From NCBI GenBank assembly GCA_039944855.1, contig JBDUXZ010000023.1, forward strand, positions 1 through 64,000: a stretch of DNA of 64,000 nucleotides. Reading direction: 5' to 3'. Of the stretch, positions 17,401 to 24,817 are shown piece by piece; the stretch's first letter is position 1; each line of letters opens with the position of its first letter. The position numbers were made by a program, and so were the translations under genes. The notes under the pieces are model-generated. The model was not told the DNA's origin. It did no database searches and worked only from the letters and a program-made list of their open reading frames with translations. The stretch is from Rhodothermales bacterium. Lineage in GTDB: Bacteria > Bacteroidota > Rhodothermia > Rhodothermales > JANQRZ01.

Positions 17401-17675
17401 CCGCCTTCGCTGTCGACGGTACCTACCCGAACCCGTTCGTCACGACGACGACGCTGCGCTACGACCTCCCGGCCGACGCGCTCGTGAGCGTCGAGGTGTA
17501 CGACGTGCTCGGCCGCCGCGTGGCCGAGGTCGCGCCCGAGGCCGTGTCCGCCGGGTCCGGCCGCACGGTCACGCTCGACGCGGCGCTCCCGTCGGGGACG
17601 TACGTCTACCGCCTCACGGCCGAGATGCCGGCGGAGACGCGCACCGAGACGGGCCGGATGACCGTCGTTCGCTAA
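14418..17675 (+). CDS. large secreted multidomain protein with DUF4397 repeats and T9SS sorting domain
   Basis: The 1085-residue protein begins with a signal peptide ending near ATGTAQAQ (about residue 30). Next comes a lamin-tail-like or ExeM-type N-terminal domain (WINEFHYDNAS...), then a Calx-beta-like stretch (~190-315) with GSVAEGDDATLTV. A first DUF4397 unit follows (VQVIHNAPDP, ~320-530), then an OB-fold-like segment (~560-740: LVLIEGVVTRAMG). A second DUF4397 unit (VQIIHNAPDP, ~755-990) precedes the sorting domain (YPNPF, YDVLGRR, GTYVYRL). No catalytic nuclease motif is visible despite the ExeM-like parts, so an adhesive or structural surface role is more likely. A 12-bp terminator hairpin follows. 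Confidence 0.88.
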   Translation: MSLATTPGRLAYALSLALLLALFATGTAQAQWINEFHYDNASTDEGEAIEIVLPSSADPADFDLYLYNGNGGAVYDGPINLATFTAGASETGFTVYSAAIAGIQNGPDGLALTENGVLVSGQFLSYEGAFDGVGGPADGVTSTDIGVMEPSDTPLGQSLQLIGTGSAYADFTWAGPVASSFGSINDGQTAAASGTPVVTFTAAGGSVAEGDDATLTVALDFPNDTPDGNPVTVTVTFDEDASTASASDFSGPTPVQVTFDGTADNEEQSVIVSAVPDEAIEGDETAVFDLFVAGGIAELGTPATFTLTIEDGDAPEPARVQVIHNAPDPLAEFVDISIVDVGAGGDGATFQDVPFRGATPFFDLAPGTYNVLVTDEEDLAVVIIDETVTVVSGEAYQLIASGVADPSQFEPNPSGQPIAATLIVEANAQETSTSPDAVHVNVVHGVTDAPEFDVLNAGNGAVLVDDIVYGELSGYSGFDDDQILLAVSATDGSGILGLFVADFNGANGEALTLLLSGFLTPENDQGGPGLGIVAVRPDGTSFLLTRFYDVDIAEARALPNGSLVLIEGVVTRAMGAFTRMQDATGGITIRQTNGAFFDDVADGTIAPGTEVGLIGFTSEFNQLKQINGSDLQDYTVFGTTGVPEPQLVSLEEIANNGEAYESELIQVSTLVALTGDETFQAATTYEIAEFDVQFPVTLRVPSADDTAIDGTPIPDGFFTFTGVLGQFDSADPDAGYQLLPVQEDDVEAQEVVTAPVQIIHNAPDPALAEVDVYVDGQLLLDDFAFRTATPFVGVPADVEVEVAVAPGDSDSADDAIFTATYTLASEDAAYQLIASGVGEGDFEPNPEGEDIAFTLLVNPDVLTKFTPDSNVDLNFVHGTPDAPTIDVRTGVTQDIILFNDVVYGGITGYQSIAPTAQVLEVSTADGATTVAVFDVDLTDREDEYGTILASGFLTPGNEPGDAPSFGLLVVLADGSEFFAAPRITPGTEDGTTVPTAFAVDGTYPNPFVTTTTLRYDLPADALVSVEVYDVLGRRVAEVAPEAVSAGSGRTVTLDAALPSGTYVYRLTAEMPAETRTETGRMTVVR

Positions 17676-17697
17676 ACGCACAGATCGATCCCAGACC

Positions 17698-17735
17698 GCG
17701 AGGTCGGGCGAGGCCGTAGCCCGGCCCGACCTCGC
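17698..17735 (+). terminator. terminator hairpin after the DUF4397 protein gene
   Basis: A perfect 12-bp stem (17698-17709 with 17724-17735) encloses a 14-nt loop, 22 nt after the stop. No T-tract follows. Confidence 0.65.
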
Positions 17736-17799
17736 ACTTAATGCCCGGTGGCAGTGCAATTCCTGAGCATTTTCCGGGATCTGCCGTCCTCCTTGCTCC

Positions 17800-17893
17800 C
17801 TGTCATCCTGAGCTTGTCGAAGGATCTCCCGTGCTGAACCGGCTTGTTCAAGAGAGATCCTTCGGCTCCGCTGCGCTTCGCTCAGGATGACAG
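17800..17893. repeat. TGTCATCCTGAGC-type inverted repeat element
   Basis: The left arm TGTCATCCTGAGC...GAAGGATCTC (17801-17828) is complemented by GAGATCCTTCGG...GCTCAGGATGACA (17853-17892). This intergenic inverted repeat resembles sequences known to recur widely in bacterial genomes. It lies between the converging DUF4397 protein gene and tgt. Confidence 0.8.
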
Positions 17894-17919
17894 AGGAGAG
17901 GCAGCGGCAAGCTGGAACG

Positions 17920-19050
17920 TCAAATCCGGCGGCTGATGCGGGGCAGGATCTCCGCCTTCCACGCGGCGAAGCGGCCGTCGCGAATCGCGGCGCGGGCCTC
18001 GCGCATGAGCCACGTGTAGAACGCGAGGTTCTGCATCGAGGCGAGCTGGAGGCCGAGGATCTCGTTCGCGACGAGGAGGTGGCGGAGGTACGCCTTCGTG
18101 AAGTGCCGGCTCGCGTACGCGTCGAGGCCCGGGTCGATGGGCTCGAAGTGCGTCTTCCACTTCGCGTTCTTGATGTTGACCGTGCCCTCGGTCGTGAAGA
18201 GCGTGCCGTTGCGGCCGTTGCGCGTCGGCATCACGCAGTCGAACATGTCGATGCCGCGCGCGATGTTCTCGAGCAGGTTCTCCGGGGTCCCGACGCCCAT
18301 GAGGTAGCGCGGCTTAGCCTTCGGCAGCAGCGGCGCGACGACCTCGACCATCTCGTACATCACCGGCGCCGCCTCGCCGACGGAGAGCCCGCCGATCGCG
18401 TAGCCCTCGAAGTCTAGCTCCACGAGCCGCCGCGCCGACTCGCGCCGGATCTCGGGGTAGGTCACGCCCTGCACGATCGCGAAGAGGGCCTGGTGGTGGC
18501 CGTAGAGCGGGGCGGTCGCGCGTAGCCGGTCCTGACACCGCTTCGCCCAGCGGATCGTCAGTTCGTTCGAGCGGCGCGCGTAGGTCTCGCTGACGTCGGC
18601 GGCCGGGCACTCGTCGAGCACCATCATGATGTCCGAGCCGATCGAGCGCTGCGTATCGACGACGGACTCCGGCGTGAAGAGATGGTACGAGCCGTCGAGG
18701 TGGCTCTGAAAGCGGACGCCCTCTTCGGTGATCTTCCGCCGGTCGGAGAGGGAGAAGACTTGGAAGCCGCCGGAGTCGGTGAGGAGCGGGCGGGGCCAGC
18801 GGATGAACTCGTGGAGCCCGCCGGCCGCTTCGAGCACATCCGTGCCGGGGCGGAGGTAGAGGTGGTACGTGTTGCCGAGGATGATCTCGGCCTGGACGTC
18901 GTCCATCAACTCGCGCGGCTGCACCGCCTTCACGCTGCCGACGGTGCCGACGGGCATGAAGACGGGCGTCTCGATCGCGCCGTGGTCGGTCTCGATGCGG
19001 CCGAGGCGGGCGTCGGTCTCGGCGTCTTCGTGGAGGAGGGTGAACGTCAC
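17920..19050 (-). CDS. tgt: tRNA-guanine transglycosylase (Tgt)
   Basis: Exchanges guanine-34 for preQ1 in queuosine tRNAs. The 376-residue TIM-barrel protein has the expected active-site elements: D92 in LTDSGGFQ, D146 in LDECPA, GGLSVGE near 222, and nucleophile D271 in MFDCVMPTRNGRNG. Oddity: the C-terminal zinc site of the E. coli/Zymomonas enzymes (C-x-C-x2-C...H) is not conserved. The aligned positions are L309, A311 and S314, and only H324 remains. The flanking fold (KAYLRHL...NEILG) is intact, so the protein is probably active without structural zinc, possibly as a lineage trait. Confidence 0.94.
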   Translation of the reverse strand: MTFTLLHEDAETDARLGRIETDHGAIETPVFMPVGTVGSVKAVQPRELMDDVQAEIILGNTYHLYLRPGTDVLEAAGGLHEFIRWPRPLLTDSGGFQVFSLSDRRKITEEGVRFQSHLDGSYHLFTPESVVDTQRSIGSDIMMVLDECPAADVSETYARRSNELTIRWAKRCQDRLRATAPLYGHHQALFAIVQGVTYPEIRRESARRLVELDFEGYAIGGLSVGEAAPVMYEMVEVVAPLLPKAKPRYLMGVGTPENLLENIARGIDMFDCVMPTRNGRNGTLFTTEGTVNIKNAKWKTHFEPIDPGLDAYASRHFTKAYLRHLLVANEILGLQLASMQNLAFYTWLMREARAAIRDGRFAAWKAEILPRISRRI

Positions 19051-19132
19051 GGGGCGAGCGGGCGGGTAGGACGGCGGGGTCCGAAGCTACGCGCCTGCCC
19101 TCGGCCGCGCCGTCCGTTCACGCGAAGTTGCG

Positions 19133-20452
19133 CTACCCCAATTCGGCAATCGCGGCGACCGTGCGGTCCACCTCGGCTTCGTCGTTGAGCAGGCTCGGGG
19201 CGATGCGGGCGTACGAGACGGGATAGGGGCTCGTGCTGCCGACGATCCCCCGTTCGTGCAAGTGCGCCACGACCTCGTCCGGCGTGTGTCCGTCGACGTC
19301 GAAGCAGATGATGCCGGCGGAGAGGGCGGGGCTCATCGGGGTGTAGAGCCGGACGTGCGGGAGGGCGGCGAGCGCCTCCTTCGCCCGCGTGTTGAGCCCG
19401 TAGATCCGCTCCTGCACGCGCGCTTTCCCGATCTGCTGATGGAATCGGAACGCCTCGCCGAGCGCCCACCGGTGCTCGAACGAGTGGAAGCCGCCGGGGC
19501 TGAACCGGTTGCCCGGCGTCACGTACGGCGTGTCCGGCGGGAGCGCGCCGAGCCACACGCCCACCGCCGGGCCGAAGCTCGGGATGACGAGGTCGAGCCG
19601 CTCCCACGCCTCGGGCCGGCCGTAGACGATCCCCGTCCCGCGCGGGCCGAAGAGCCACTTGTGCGTCCCCGCGATGAAGAAGTCGGCGCCGAGGCCGTCC
19701 ATCGTCACGTCCTCGATGCCGATGCCGTGGACGCCATCCACGCAGAGGAGCACGCGGTCGGCCGCGCCGCGGCCGGCGTTGAGGTCGCGGAGCGCCTCGG
19801 CCATCGCGGCGATGGGCAGCTTCACGCCCGTCGAGGAGTGGACCCACGTGACGGCGAGCACGCGCGTCCGGTCTGTGACCGCCGCCCGCATCCGCCCGGC
19901 GACCTCGTCCACTGACGTCGCGGCGGGGTCGTCGTAGAGCGCCACGCGGCGGACGGTCGCGCCCGTCCGCTCGGCGCGGAGGCGGAGGGACTCGATCGTG
20001 GCGTAGTGGTCGTGCGGCGTCGTGAGGATCTCGTCGCCGGGCTGAAGGCGGAGCCCGCCGTAGATGAGGCCGAGCCCCATCGTCGTGCTGTCGGTGAGGG
20101 CGACGAGGGCGGGGGCGACGCCGAGGTAGTCGGCGGCGGCGGCCTCCACTTCGGGCTCGGCCGTCATGAAACGCTCCTCCCAGTACGTCACGGGGTCTTC
20201 GTCGAACCCGCGTCGGTGGCGCTCGATGGCATCGGCGACGGGCCGGGGGTGGCTGGCGAGGAGGAACGTCGCCATATGGACGTGGGCCCGCGTCAGCGCG
20301 AACTGATCGCGCACGGAATCCCAAGCCATCGGGTCGAAGGGACGGGGGACGACCGGGGCGAGTGCGGCCGGGGCGGCGGCACCGAGGACGGGGAGGGTTC
20401 CGGCGGCTCCGAGGGCCAGACCCGCCTGCTTGAAGAAGGCTCTGCGTTCCAT
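19133..20452 (-). CDS. exported class V aminotransferase-fold PLP enzyme
   Basis: A 439-residue PLP protein of aminotransferase class V, nearest in pattern to isopenicillin-N-epimerase or cysteine-desulfurase-like enzymes. PLP lysine K265 lies in GTHKWLFGP and the cofactor aspartate D239 in VDGVHG. TTPHDHYAT and TDSTTMG match the phosphate-binding part. The N-terminus MERRAFFKQAG followed by an Ala-rich hydrophobic stretch looks like a twin-arginine signal, predicting export of the folded holoenzyme to the periplasm. The substrate is unknown. The start codon lies in one arm of an 8-bp inverted repeat (20451-20488), and zwf lies directly upstream. Confidence 0.85.
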   Translation of the reverse strand: MERRAFFKQAGLALGAAGTLPVLGAAAPAALAPVVPRPFDPMAWDSVRDQFALTRAHVHMATFLLASHPRPVADAIERHRRGFDEDPVTYWEERFMTAEPEVEAAAADYLGVAPALVALTDSTTMGLGLIYGGLRLQPGDEILTTPHDHYATIESLRLRAERTGATVRRVALYDDPAATSVDEVAGRMRAAVTDRTRVLAVTWVHSSTGVKLPIAAMAEALRDLNAGRGAADRVLLCVDGVHGIGIEDVTMDGLGADFFIAGTHKWLFGPRGTGIVYGRPEAWERLDLVIPSFGPAVGVWLGALPPDTPYVTPGNRFSPGGFHSFEHRWALGEAFRFHQQIGKARVQERIYGLNTRAKEALAALPHVRLYTPMSPALSAGIICFDVDGHTPDEVVAHLHERGIVGSTSPYPVSYARIAPSLLNDEAEVDRTVAAIAELG

Positions 20453-20488
20453 TGGATAATCTCCGACGATAGGACAAACCTATCCAAT
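20451..20488 (-). promoter_or_regulatory. inverted repeat covering the PLP-enzyme start codon
   Basis: In the mRNA sense, ATTGGATA (20488-20481) is complementary to TATCCAAT (20458-20451), whose last two bases are the first two of the ATG at 20452-20450. The GGAG ribosome-binding candidate is in the loop. Pairing would occlude the start codon. Regulation is inferred, not shown. Confidence 0.35.
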
Positions 20489-20526
20489 GTAGTGCGGAGA
20501 ATCGTTCTGCGTATCCGCCCGCTTCG

Positions 20527-22059
20527 TCAGATAATCGCGCCGGGAACGGGGGCCGGCGTGTCGACGAGGGGCTCGATCCACGCGCGGCCTTCGTGCGCGA
20601 GGAGGCGGTCGGCGGCGGCGGGGCCCCACGTGCCGGACATGTAGTTCGGGAACTCGCTCGGCGCCCCCTTCCACGCTTCGAGCACGGGGGCGACGACGGC
20701 CCACGCCGTCTCCACCTGATCGGAGCGCATGAAGAGGGTCGCGTCGCCGCGGACGGCGTCGAGCAGGAGCGTCTCGTAGGCGTCGGGCGGGGCGGCGCCG
20801 AAGGTCTCGTCGTAGTCGAACCGCATCGAGACGGGGCGGAGCAGCATCGACGGGCCGGGCCGCTTGGCCTGGAAGCGGAGGACGATGCCCTCGTCGGGCT
20901 GGATGCGGAGGATGAGTCGGTTGGGCTGCCACGCCTCGTCGGCGCCGGCGGGGAAGGCGCGGTGCGGGACGGGGCGGAACTGGACCGAGATCTCGCTCAC
21001 GCGCCGCGGCATCCGCTTCCCCGTCCGGAGGTAGAACGGCACCCCGTGCCAGCGCCAGTTGTCGACGTCGAGCTTGAGCGCGGCGTAGGTCTCGGTGATG
21101 GAGTGCGGGTCCACGCCGGGCTCGGTGCGGTACGCCGGGACCTCCTCCCCTTCGATGTAGCCGCGCCCGTACTGCCCGCGCACGGCGACGTCGTGGACGT
21201 GCTCGGCGGGGATCGGACGGACGGCCCGCAGCACGTCCACCTTCTTGTCGCGCACCTCGTCGGCCCGGAACGCGACGGGCGGCTCCATCGCGACGAGGCA
21301 GAGGAGCTGGAGGAGGTGGTTCTGCATCATGTCGCGGAGGGCGCCGGCCCGCTCGTAGTACCCGCCCCGGTGCTCGACGCCGACCGTCTCGGCGACGGTG
21401 ATCTGCACGTGGTCGATGTAGCGGCGGTCCCAGATCGGCTCGAAGAGCGCGTTCGCGAAGCGGAAGGCGAGGAGGTTCTGCACCGTCTCCTTCCCGAGGT
21501 AGTGGTCGATCCGGTAGATCTGGCACTCGTCGGCGGCCTTGAGCAGGGTCTTGTCGAGCGCGCGGGCGCTGGCGAGGTCGTGTCCGAACGGCTTCTCGAC
21601 CACGAGCCGCGTCCGCTTCTCGTCGCGGAGGAGCCGGGCGTGGGCGAGCCCCTCGGCGATGGGCTCGACGAGGAACGGGGCGACAGCGAGGTAGAACACG
21701 CGCTCCGGCTCCTGCCCGTTGCCCCCCGCGAGGGCGTCGAGCCGCTGCGTGAGCGCGTCGTACGTCTCCGGCACCGTCACGTCGCCCTGCACGTAGGCGA
21801 GGCGCTCGGCGAACGCGGACCAGCTCTCGGCGTCGGCGCTCTTGGGGAAGAAGCGGCCGAGGGTCTCGGCGGCGTCGGTGGCGAAGGCGCGGAACGCGTC
21901 GTCGTCCATCTCCCGCCGGTCCACACCGACGATGGCGAGGTGCTCGGGGAGGTAGCCCTCGCGGTAGAGGTCGTAGAGGGCGGGGAGGAGCTTGCGGTGC
22001 GCGAGGTCGCCGGCCGCGCCGAAGAGGACGAGCTGGACGGTATCGGGGAGCTGGGGCAT
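20527..22059 (-). CDS. zwf: glucose-6-phosphate 1-dehydrogenase
   Basis: Oxidises glucose-6-phosphate to 6-phosphogluconolactone with NADP(+), the entry to the oxidative pentose phosphate pathway. The 510 residues match the family length. The nucleotide-binding motif GAAGDLAHRK is at 14-23, EKPFGHD at 155-161, and the substrate-binding RIDHYLGKE at 183-191 with the catalytic histidine. No gnd or pgl gene accompanies it here. It is transcribed divergently from the multicopper oxidase gene, with 129 bp between them. Confidence 0.97.
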   Translation of the reverse strand: MPQLPDTVQLVLFGAAGDLAHRKLLPALYDLYREGYLPEHLAIVGVDRREMDDDAFRAFATDAAETLGRFFPKSADAESWSAFAERLAYVQGDVTVPETYDALTQRLDALAGGNGQEPERVFYLAVAPFLVEPIAEGLAHARLLRDEKRTRLVVEKPFGHDLASARALDKTLLKAADECQIYRIDHYLGKETVQNLLAFRFANALFEPIWDRRYIDHVQITVAETVGVEHRGGYYERAGALRDMMQNHLLQLLCLVAMEPPVAFRADEVRDKKVDVLRAVRPIPAEHVHDVAVRGQYGRGYIEGEEVPAYRTEPGVDPHSITETYAALKLDVDNWRWHGVPFYLRTGKRMPRRVSEISVQFRPVPHRAFPAGADEAWQPNRLILRIQPDEGIVLRFQAKRPGPSMLLRPVSMRFDYDETFGAAPPDAYETLLLDAVRGDATLFMRSDQVETAWAVVAPVLEAWKGAPSEFPNYMSGTWGPAAADRLLAHEGRAWIEPLVDTPAPVPGAII

Positions 22060-22150
22060 GGCGTCGGCGAGAAGGGGGAGCGGGGCGAAGCGGAGGTTTC
22101 TCCAGGGATTAACAGGGGGAGGATAGGGCAGACGGCGCGAGGGTGGTTAA

Positions 22151-22167
22151 TTTGGAATCGATCTAAA
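22151..22167. promoter_or_regulatory. imperfect palindrome upstream of the multicopper oxidase gene
   Basis: TTTGGAATCGATCTAAA lies 22 nt before the ATG, centred on ATCGAT, in an AT-rich patch of an otherwise GC-rich spacer. Its size and place suit a metalloregulator operator (Fur or DtxR type), but no consensus match is claimed. Confidence 0.3.
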
Positions 22168-22188
22168 TACGACTCCCCGCCCAGCCTC

Positions 22189-23304
22189 ATGCGCGCTCTG
22201 CTACCGATCCTCGCCGCCGTCCTCCTCCTCTGTTCGCCCACCGCGCAGGCGCAGCCCGATCCCGGCGGCATGACGCGGACGTACTACGTCGCCGCCGAGG
22301 AAGCGCTGTGGGACTACGCCCCCTCCGGCACCGAGCAGATGATGGGTCGCCCCTTTACCCCAGACGACAGCGTCTTCGTCGCGAGTGGCCGCGACCGCAT
22401 CGGAAGCACCTACCTCAAGGCCCGCTACGTCGAGTACACCGACAGCACGTTCACCACACCGAAGCCTGTCCCGCCGGCGTGGGCGCACAAAGGCGTCCTC
22501 GGCCCCGTCATCCGCGCCGAGGTCGGCGACTCGATCCACGTCGTCTTCCGCAACAACGCGCGCCGTCCGTACTCCGTCCACCCCCACGGCGTCGCGTACT
22601 CGAAGGCCCACGAGGGCGCGATGACCGCCGACGGCACGACGGGCGCCGACCGCGCCGACGACCTCGTCCCGCCCGGTGGCACGTACACCTACCGCTGGTT
22701 CGTGCCCGAGCGCGCCGGCCCCGGCCCCGCCGACCCGTCCTCGATCGTCTGGCTCTACCACTCCCACATCGACCCGACCGCCGACATCAACACCGGCCTC
22801 GTCGGCGTCCTCCTCGTCACCCGACGGGGCGCGGCCGACGCCGAGGGCCGCCCGGCGGACGTGGACCGCGAGTTCGTCACGCTCTTCAACGTCTTCGACG
22901 AGAACCGGAGCTGGTACCTCGCCGAGAACGCCCGCCGCACGATCCCCGACGCGGACCTCGAGGCGCTCACGGAAGACGAGGTGTTCGTCGAGGGCAACCT
23001 GATGCACGCCATGAACGGGTTCGTCTTCGGCAACCTCCCGCTGCTGCAGATGACCGAGGGCGAGCGCGTCCGGTGGTACCTCGTCGGGCTCGGGACGGAG
23101 ATCGACATCCACACGCCGCACTGGCACGGCAACACCGTGCTCTGGAACGGCCACCGGACCGACGTCCTCCCCCTCATGCCCGCCGTCATGCTCACGGCCG
23201 ACATGGTCCCCGACAGCCCCGGCATCTGGATGTACCACTGCCACGTCGACGACCACCTCGACGCGGGGATGACGGGCCGCTACGAAGTGATCCCCCGGCG
23301 TTGA
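22189..23304 (+). CDS. two-domain multicopper oxidase
   Basis: The ATG at 22189 is followed by a Sec signal peptide ending AQAQ, giving 371 residues; the frame extends far upstream but that part is antisense to zwf. Two cupredoxin domains (about 30-212 and 225-371) carry the complete copper set. Trinuclear ligands are H131/H133 (HPHG), H191/H193 (HSH), H311/H313 (HWH) and H350/H352. The type 1 site is H308, C351, H356 and M361. Such short laccase or ceruloplasmin-like enzymes oxidise phenols or metals such as Cu(I) or Mn(II) in the periplasm, normally as trimers. The substrate cannot be told from sequence. Confidence 0.93.
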   Translation: MRALLPILAAVLLLCSPTAQAQPDPGGMTRTYYVAAEEALWDYAPSGTEQMMGRPFTPDDSVFVASGRDRIGSTYLKARYVEYTDSTFTTPKPVPPAWAHKGVLGPVIRAEVGDSIHVVFRNNARRPYSVHPHGVAYSKAHEGAMTADGTTGADRADDLVPPGGTYTYRWFVPERAGPGPADPSSIVWLYHSHIDPTADINTGLVGVLLVTRRGAADAEGRPADVDREFVTLFNVFDENRSWYLAENARRTIPDADLEALTEDEVFVEGNLMHAMNGFVFGNLPLLQMTEGERVRWYLVGLGTEIDIHTPHWHGNTVLWNGHRTDVLPLMPAVMLTADMVPDSPGIWMYHCHVDDHLDAGMTGRYEVIPRR

Positions 23305-23326
23305 TGTGTGCGAGTAGCTGGGTCGG

Positions 23327-23668
23327 TCACCCGTGCAGCAGCCATGCGAGCCCCGTCACGAGCAGTCCGACGACGAACAGCGTCCCGAAGATCTGCTTGT
23401 TGTAGCGCGCCAGCCAGAGCGGGAGGTAGATGTCGAAGTTGTCGGGCCGGTCGTCGGTATAGCGCGCCGCCACGTCCGTCAGCGGGCAGCGCCAGCGGTT
23501 GGCGAGGAGCACCAGCACCTCGACGAGCACGAGGCCGATGAGCACGAGGGCGAGCGCGAAGTGCCCCCGCCACGCAGCAATCGGGATGACGACGATGCTG
23601 CCCGCGAAGACGGCCCAGACGACCGTGTGAACCAGCTTGACGAGGCGGAGCACCGTGTCGGGCGTCAT
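23327..23668 (-). CDS. small integral membrane protein, unknown function
   Basis: ATG 23668 gives 113 residues with about three or four hydrophobic segments (7-32, 38-56, 94-112). The soluble-looking centre contains RWRCPLTDVAARYTDD and NFDIYLPLWLARYNK, a recognisable conserved-looking block, but I cannot name the family. The frame continues to 23941, but upstream sequence overlaps the next gene in another phase, so the shorter start is preferred. It lies 52 nt after the DUF2007 gene on the same strand and may be co-transcribed. Confidence 0.75.
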   Translation of the reverse strand: MTPDTVLRLVKLVHTVVWAVFAGSIVVIPIAAWRGHFALALVLIGLVLVEVLVLLANRWRCPLTDVAARYTDDRPDNFDIYLPLWLARYNKQIFGTLFVVGLLVTGLAWLLHG

Positions 23669-23720
23669 GACGCAATGCGGGCGAATCGGCTGCCAGGCCC
23701 CGGCGAGCGGGCAGCACTGT

Positions 23721-24143
23721 TCATCGGTGGCGAAGAACTCCCAACGCTTCCTCGGCGACGGGCTCCGGTACGAGGACCGATACACGTCCGCCTGCCCCGA
23801 ACGCTCCTTCACCCATGATGCTGTGGGGGAGACCAGCGTCATTGAGAGACGCCGCGGCGGCGTGGGCATCGAGAGGATTGTCGAAGGCAGCGACGGCGAC
23901 GAGTTGGGAGTGGTCCTCTTCATCCTCCGGCGGCTCAACATCAGCGAGGATCTCCTGTGCTGCTTCCGCGGCGTCCTCAGGCACTTGAAGCTGGACGCCG
24001 CCCAGCGCTACAGAGCTGAGCCCATCAGCGTTGACCATGTGCTCGTTGGCTAGGCGACAGAAGATGTCTTCGCTCTCCAGCAGCGCTTTCATGAGGTGCG
24101 CTTGAGCCGGAAAGGTGAAGGTGGCGACCGTGATGAGGCGCAT
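23721..24143 (-). CDS. DUF2007-domain protein
   Basis: ATG 24143 gives a soluble 140-residue protein. Residues 1-70 fit the DUF2007 ferredoxin-like domain (ITVATFTFPAQAHLMKALLES...GGVQLQVPEDAAEAAQEIL), described in databases as a putative signal-transducing unit. Residues 78-140 look like a second, diverged copy (AVAAFDNPLDAHAAAASL...VLVPEPVAEEALGVL). A tandem arrangement is thus visible. Function is unknown. It is flanked by two other uncharacterised genes on the same strand. Confidence 0.85.
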   Translation of the reverse strand: MRLITVATFTFPAQAHLMKALLESEDIFCRLANEHMVNADGLSSVALGGVQLQVPEDAAEAAQEILADVEPPEDEEDHSQLVAVAAFDNPLDAHAAAASLNDAGLPHSIMGEGAFGAGGRVSVLVPEPVAEEALGVLRHR

Positions 24144-24178
24144 ACAGATCGGGGCTGCGGAGTGTATGTAACCGCCGT

Positions 24179-24760
24179 TTACGCCGCGCGCACGAGCGGG
24201 GCCGAGGTCTGAACCTCCGTCCGCACGGCGAGGTGGGCTTCCAGCCGGTCGAGATCTTCCGGGGCGAGGCCGAGGACGAGCGGGCCGCTCGCGGTGCGGA
24301 GCAGCAGCAGCTCGGCGGGGAGGCGGTTGACGAACGCGCGCGTCGCGGCGTAGCGTCGCCAGTGTCGGTGGTAGGCGTCGGCCGAGATCCGCTCGGCGGC
24401 GTGGATGCGGGCGTAGGGAAGCGACAGCGCCTCCGTCCCCTGCCGGACGTCGAGCCCACCCTCGTGTGCCTCGACCGTGACGGCGGGCTTCCAGCCGAGG
24501 AGACAAACACCGCCGAGCAGTAATCCGCCGACGATCTGCACGGCGAAGTACCACGGCTCCGGCGTCCCGCCCGGCCCGATCGCCCCGAACGCCACCCAGC
24601 CCCACTGGCTCAGCAGCGACCCCACGCACAGCACGAGCGCGGCGGCGACGAAGTAAAAGCTCTCCGCCTGCCGGCGGTCCTGCGCCCAACGCCCCGCCAG
24701 CCGGCCGAGGAGCGAGGCGGGGGGATAGAACGACGGCGGCGTGACGAAGCGAAGGGGCAC
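24179..24760 (-). CDS. membrane protein with PH-like C-terminal domain
   Basis: Two hydrophobic helices lie around residues 35-55 and 70-90. They are followed by a soluble region starting VTVEAHEGGLDVRQG, whose strand pattern resembles bacterial PH/DUF304 domains and which ends in a helix (LAPEDLDRLEAHL). No enzyme motif is seen. GTG 24760 (reading MPLRFVTPPSFYPP) gives 193 residues. An in-frame GTG at 24814 would add 18 residues of weak-looking sequence. The gene is followed after 35 nt by the DUF2007 gene. Confidence 0.7.
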   Translation of the reverse strand: MPLRFVTPPSFYPPASLLGRLAGRWAQDRRQAESFYFVAAALVLCVGSLLSQWGWVAFGAIGPGGTPEPWYFAVQIVGGLLLGGVCLLGWKPAVTVEAHEGGLDVRQGTEALSLPYARIHAAERISADAYHRHWRRYAATRAFVNRLPAELLLLRTASGPLVLGLAPEDLDRLEAHLAVRTEVQTSAPLVRAA

Positions 24761-24817
24761 AGGCTGCGGGGTGCGTGAGCGCTGAAAATAAGGTGGATAT
24801 CTCAAAAGGGCCACGCG

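Noticed and set aside
17920-19050. Tgt as a pseudogene because of the missing zinc cysteines
   Set aside because: Full length, with all catalytic residues intact and no frameshift; loss of a structural zinc site alone is not inactivation.
20593-22188. Upstream extension of the multicopper oxidase frame
   Set aside because: It lies antisense to zwf and has no start or family similarity; the signal peptide at ATG 22189 marks the true start.
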